This document shows, one piece after another, positions 60,867 to 64,000 of a stretch of 64,000 nt of DNA. The translations under genes were made by a program, and so were the position numbers. Below the pieces are notes generated by a model that ran no database searches, had not been told where the DNA came from, and saw nothing but the letters and a program-made list of their open reading frames with translations. Within the stretch, counting starts at the first letter, position 1. Every line of letters starts with the position of its first letter. The DNA lies in assembly GCF_004127445.1 (NCBI RefSeq), contig NZ_QEXM01000051.1, positions 124,001 to 188,000 on the forward strand, in the 5' to 3' direction. This stretch comes from Streptomyces alfalfae (GTDB lineage Bacteria; Actinomycetota; Actinomycetes; Streptomycetales; Streptomycetaceae).

Positions 60867-61678
60867 GCGGCAACATCCGGCTGTTGGACGACACCCTGGC
60901 CGCCGCGAAGGCCGAGGGACGCTCCGCGCTCATCGCCTATCTGCCCGCGGGGTTCCCGACGGTCGACGGCGGCATCGCGGCGGTCAAGGCGGTCTTCGAC
61001 GGCGGCGCCGACGTGGTCGAGGTCGGGCTGCCGCACAGCGACCCGGTGCTCGACGGCCCGGTCATCCAGACCGCCGACGACATCGCCCTGCGCGGCGGCC
61101 TCAAGATCCGCGACGTGCTGCGCACGGTCCGCGAGGCATACGCGGCGACCGGCAAGCCGGTGCTGGTCATGACGTACTGGAACCCCATCGACCGCTACGG
61201 CGTGGAGCGCTTCACCGCCGAGCTCGCCGAGGCGGGCGGCGCCGGGTGCATCCTGCCCGACCTGCCCGTCCAGGAGTCCGCGCTGTGGCGCGAGCACGCG
61301 GCGAAGCACGGTCTCGCCACCGTCTTCGTCGTCGCGCCGAGCAGCAAGGACGAGCGGCTCGCCACGATCACGGCGGCGGGCTCCGGCTTCGTGTACGCGG
61401 CGTCGCTGATGGGCGTCACGGGCACCCGCGAGTCCGTCGGCGAGCAGGCGCAGGAACTGGTGCGGCGCACCAAGGCCACCACCGGTCTGCCGGTCTGCGT
61501 CGGCCTCGGCGTCTCCAACGCACGCCAGGCGGCGCAGGTCGCGGGCTTCGCCGACGGGGTGATCGTCGGCTCGGCCTTCGTGCGGCGGATGCTGGACGCC
61601 GAGGACGAGGCCGCCGGGCTCGCCGCCGTGCGCGCGCTCGCCGGTGAACTCGCCGACGGTGTCCGCGGCAAGGCATAG
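60863..61678 (+). CDS. trpA: Tryptophan synthase alpha chain
   Basis: 271-residue beta/alpha-barrel subunit cleaving indole-3-glycerol phosphate and channelling indole to TrpB. Catalytic Glu is in VVEVGLPHSDPVLDGPVIQ and Asp in the segment LPDLPVQE. GTG overlaps the trpB stop, coupling the two subunits as expected for an equimolar complex. A strong hairpin follows. Confidence 0.96.
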
Positions 61679-61730
61679 GGACCCGTGCAGGGGGCCCGAC
61701 GCGGGCCCTCACTCGTACGGGTGGTCCTGG

Positions 61731-61760
61731 ACCGGGGAGGCACGCTCGTGCCTCCCCGGT
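61731..61760 (+). terminator. Terminator after trpA
   Basis: 14-bp inverted repeat (61731-61744 with 61747-61760) folding with a 4-nt loop. It ends only 13 nt before the next gene's GTG. Confidence 0.75.
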
Positions 61761-61773
61761 TCGTTGGCGGGGT

Positions 61774-62550
61774 GTGAGTGAGAAGAACCGTGACGGAAAG
61801 CGAACGGCCCGCGAGCGGGTGGCCGAGGAGCGAGAGCGGCAGAAGGCGCGCGACAAGCGGCGCCGGGCGCTGATCGTGGGTGCCGCGGTGGTCGGCGTCC
61901 TCGGCCTCGCCGCCGTGGTGGGCCTGCTCGCCGCCGGCTCCGGCGACGACAAGAGCGACACATCGGGTCCGGTGAGCGCCCCCAAGGGGGCGACGGGCAA
62001 GGACTCGCTGACGATCCCGCTGGGCAAGGAGAGCGCCAAGTCGACGCTCACCATCTGGGAGGACTTCCGCTGCCCGGCCTGCAAGGGCTTCGAGGACACC
62101 TACCGCTCGACGATCCACGAGCTGGCCGACCAGGGCCGGCTCAAGGTCGAGTACCACCTGGCCACGCTCATCGACGGGAACATGGGCGGCAGCGGCTCCC
62201 TCCGCGCGGCCAACGCCGCGGGCTGCGCCCAGGACGCCGGGAAGTTCACCGAGTACCACGACGTGCTCTTCAAGAACCAGCCCGCCGAGCCGGACGACGC
62301 CTTCGGGAAGAACGACAAGCTGATCGAGCTGGCCGGTCAGGTCGACGGCCTCGCCACGGACACGTTCAAGAAGTGCGTGAACGACGGCGAGCACGACAAG
62401 TGGGTCGCCAAGTCCCACCAGGCCTTCCAGGACGCGAAGCTCCAGGGTACGCCGACCGTGAAGCTCAACGGCAAGAGCATCTTCGGCGACCAGAGCAATC
62501 CGCTCACCCCGGCGAAGCTGCGGCAGATGGTGCTGGACGCCGACAAGTAG
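61774..62550 (+). CDS. Membrane-anchored DsbA-like thioredoxin-fold protein (CPAC)
   Basis: 258 residues. A very basic cytoplasmic tail (1-31) is followed by one membrane helix (about 32-54), a Ser/Asp linker and a thioredoxin-fold domain with CPAC at residues 100-103 in WEDFRCPACKGFE. The cis-Pro region is LQGTPTVKLNGK. Two further cysteines (CAQDAG and KKCVND) may form a second pair, as in other DsbA-type proteins. The same layout occurs at 32601-33401 in this window. No clear ribosome site; the trpA terminator abuts the start. Confidence 0.9.
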   Translation: MSEKNRDGKRTARERVAEERERQKARDKRRRALIVGAAVVGVLGLAAVVGLLAAGSGDDKSDTSGPVSAPKGATGKDSLTIPLGKESAKSTLTIWEDFRCPACKGFEDTYRSTIHELADQGRLKVEYHLATLIDGNMGGSGSLRAANAAGCAQDAGKFTEYHDVLFKNQPAEPDDAFGKNDKLIELAGQVDGLATDTFKKCVNDGEHDKWVAKSHQAFQDAKLQGTPTVKLNGKSIFGDQSNPLTPAKLRQMVLDADK

Positions 62551-62616
62551 GTTCGTGGGGAGCGCCTGTTATGGACCCGTAGCCGGGCTGGTTCCCGCCC
62601 GCGCCGCCCGGCACGG

Positions 62617-62622
62617 TAGCGT
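62617..62622 (+). promoter_or_regulatory. -10-like hexamer before lgt
   Basis: TAGCGT, ten bases, ATG. A start 7 nt after the hexamer would leave a 3-4 nt leader; no ribosome site is present. Confidence 0.4.
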
Positions 62623-62632
62623 CGGTCCTGCC

Positions 62633-63643
62633 ATGGACCTTGCCTTTATCCCCAGTCCCTCGCGCGGTGTGGTCGAACTCGGCCCCATTCCGCTGCGTGG
62701 CTACGCGTTCTGCATCATCATCGGCGTCTTCGTGGCCGTCTGGCTCGGCAACAAGCGGTGGGTCGCTCGCGGAGGCCAGTCCGGCACCGTGGCCGACATC
62801 GCCGTGTGGGCCGTTCCGTTCGGCCTCGTCGGCGGGCGTCTCTACCACGTGATCACGGACTACCAGCTGTACTTCAGCGAGGGCCGCAACTGGGTGGACG
62901 CCTTCAAGATCTGGGAGGGCGGCCTCGGCATCTGGGGCGCGATCGCGCTCGGCGCGGTCGGCGCGTGGATCGGCTGCCGCAGGCGGGGCATCCCGCTGCC
63001 CGCCTGGGCCGACGCGCTGGCCCCCGGCATCGCCCTCGCCCAGGCCATCGGCCGCTGGGGCAACTGGTTCAACCAGGAGCTGTACGGCAAGGCCACGGAC
63101 GTGCCCTGGGCGCTGAAGATCACGTCCGCGGAGGACGGCCGGGTCCCGGGCACCTACCACCCGACGTTCCTGTACGAGTCGCTGTGGTGCGTCGGCGTCG
63201 CCCTGCTCGTCATCTGGGCCGACCGCCGCTTCAAGCTCGGCCATGGGCGGGCGTTCGCGCTGTACGTGGCCTCGTACTGCGCCGGGCGCGGCTGGATCGA
63301 GTACATGCGGGTGGACGACGCCCACCATGTGCTCGGCGTGCGCCTGAACGTGTGGACCGCGATCGTGGTCTTCCTGCTCGCGGTGGTCTACCTGGTCCTC
63401 TCGGCCCGGAAGCGCCCCGGACGCGAGGAGATCGTCGAGCCTGCGGCCGTCGCAGCCGCCTCCGACGGGGCTAGCGACGACGCCGAGGGCGCCGCGAAGC
63501 CCGAGGACGGCGCGAAGCGTGACGGGGCCGCGAAGCTCGCCAAGGGCAAGGACGGCGGGGCGGAGCCGGCCTCGGCCCCGGGGGCGAAGGCGCCGAAGGC
63601 CTCGGAGCCGAAGTCGAAGCCCGAGTCGGCCGAGAAGAGCTGA
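62633..63643 (+). CDS. lgt: Phosphatidylglycerol:prolipoprotein diacylglyceryl transferase
   Basis: 336-residue integral membrane enzyme adding diacylglycerol to the lipobox Cys of prolipoproteins, the step before LspA cleavage. About seven membrane helices lie in residues 1-265. The Lgt signature IGRWGNWFNQELYG is at about 141-154, with GRLYHVITDY (catalytic-region His) and WIEYMRVDDAH elsewhere. The last 65 residues are an Ala/Lys/Glu-rich cytoplasmic tail, which is variable among actinobacteria. A strong terminator follows. Confidence 0.95.
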   Translation: MDLAFIPSPSRGVVELGPIPLRGYAFCIIIGVFVAVWLGNKRWVARGGQSGTVADIAVWAVPFGLVGGRLYHVITDYQLYFSEGRNWVDAFKIWEGGLGIWGAIALGAVGAWIGCRRRGIPLPAWADALAPGIALAQAIGRWGNWFNQELYGKATDVPWALKITSAEDGRVPGTYHPTFLYESLWCVGVALLVIWADRRFKLGHGRAFALYVASYCAGRGWIEYMRVDDAHHVLGVRLNVWTAIVVFLLAVVYLVLSARKRPGREEIVEPAAVAAASDGASDDAEGAAKPEDGAKRDGAAKLAKGKDGGAEPASAPGAKAPKASEPKSKPESAEKS

Positions 63644-63663
63644 CGTCTGCTCGTCGTACGTCG

Positions 63664-63702
63664 ACGGGGCCGCCGGATCGGTTGATCCGGCGGCCCCGTT
63701 TT
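63664..63702 (+). terminator. Intrinsic terminator after lgt
   Basis: 16-bp perfect stem (63664-63679 with 63684-63699), GGTT loop, then TTTT. The best-formed terminator in the window. Confidence 0.92.
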
Positions 63703-63837
63703 CGTAGGGGAGGGGGAGCGGGATCTGACGGTTCGGCACCGCCGAGAAGGTGCGTCCGGCCCCTCGCCGTCGCGGCGGGAGCGTGCTGCGGCGGCGATTC
63801 ACCGCGACGGCGGGAGGCCGTGGCGAGCGGTCGGTCG

Positions 63838-63932
63838 CCGGGGCCTTCGGGCAGGCTCACGCGTGGTCCGCTGGCCGGGGCCTTCGGGCAGGCTCACGAG
63901 GGCCGCTGTCCCGGGCCTCGGGCAGGCTCATG
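63838..63932. repeat. Three short tandem repeats, period about 37 nt
   Basis: A 24-nt unit at 63838-63861 is repeated exactly at 63875-63898; a shortened, slightly changed copy lies at 63911-63932. Starts are 37 and 36 nt apart. Each full copy holds GCC-TTCG-GGC, a small stable UUCG hairpin. The third copy includes the stop codon of the partial minus-strand gene. Nothing else is seen between the lgt terminator and that gene. Confidence 0.8.
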
Positions 63933-64000
63933 CTCGGGCGGCCAGGGACAGGACGCGTTGGGCGCCCTCCACCACCGCCTTGTCCACGAAGCGGCCGCCC
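63928..64000 (-). CDS. C-terminal end of an unidentified gene (runs off the window)
   Basis: Reading on the minus strand from the window edge to TGA at 63930-63928 gives about 23 codons ending GRFVDKAVVEGAQRVLSLAARA with strong third-position GC. It looks like an amphipathic C-terminal helix. Too short to identify. Confidence 0.45.
   Translation of the reverse strand, partial: GGRFVDKAVVEGAQRVLSLAARA

Overview
The window is a high-GC, gene-dense segment of an actinobacterial chromosome, and gene content and order point to the genus Streptomyces. The indications are: a division and cell-wall cluster that runs from rsmH to divIVA and ileS without murC, ftsA or mraZ; SepF/YlmG/DivIVA polar-growth genes; a PriA-type HisA with no separate trpF; trpM between trpC and trpB; many GTG and a few TTG starts; and an actinobacterial translational T-box in front of ileS. 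Nothing looks like a prophage, integrated element, IS, CRISPR array or secondary-metabolite cluster. Genus is inferred from gene order and protein sequence, not from a database search.

Layout. 1-2044 (minus): start of a DUF58 membrane protein, a MoxR ATPase and a beta-carbonic anhydrase. 2452-20068 (plus): rsmH-ftsL-ftsI-murE-murF-mraY-murD-ftsW-murG-ftsQ-ftsZ-pgeF-ylmE-sepF-ylmG-divIVA, often coupled by 4-nt stop/start overlaps and closed by a strong terminator. 20242-23388 (minus): ileS behind a T-box leader. 23983-27300 (plus): a histone-tailed DksA/TraR protein, lspA, rluD and a GNAT acetyltransferase. 27432-35550: Na+/H+ antiporter, MscS channel, small hydrolase, PhoD phosphatase, membrane-anchored thioredoxin-fold protein, membrane protein and DUF2252 protein. 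35852-41237: dnaE, a 59-residue hydrophilic protein and a NYN-domain protein. 41301-43923: an ABC exporter pair and a membrane protein. 43926-48123 (minus): a 24-residue bL37-like ORF, YbaK-type deacylase, Lon-N protein, an unknown TPR-like protein and a beta-helix-like membrane protein.

48287-54028 is the histidine operon hisD-hisC-hisB-(54-aa membrane protein)-hisH-priA-ridA-hisF. It is followed by a TIGR03085 protein (minus) and then hisI-trpE-TIGR02234-HGxxPAAW-DUF2752 and trpC-trpM-trpB-trpA. PriA probably serves both pathways. The window ends with a second thioredoxin-fold protein, lgt, a strong terminator, a short tandem repeat and the last codons of an unidentified minus-strand gene.

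I see no wholly new system. The best leads are the ileS T-box, a tandem duplication that creates a 7-codon bridge ORF between ftsZ and pgeF, the bL37-like micro-ORF, several small ORFs below usual length cut-offs, and a recurrent -10-like hexamer 6-8 nt before start codons that suggests many leaderless mRNAs.
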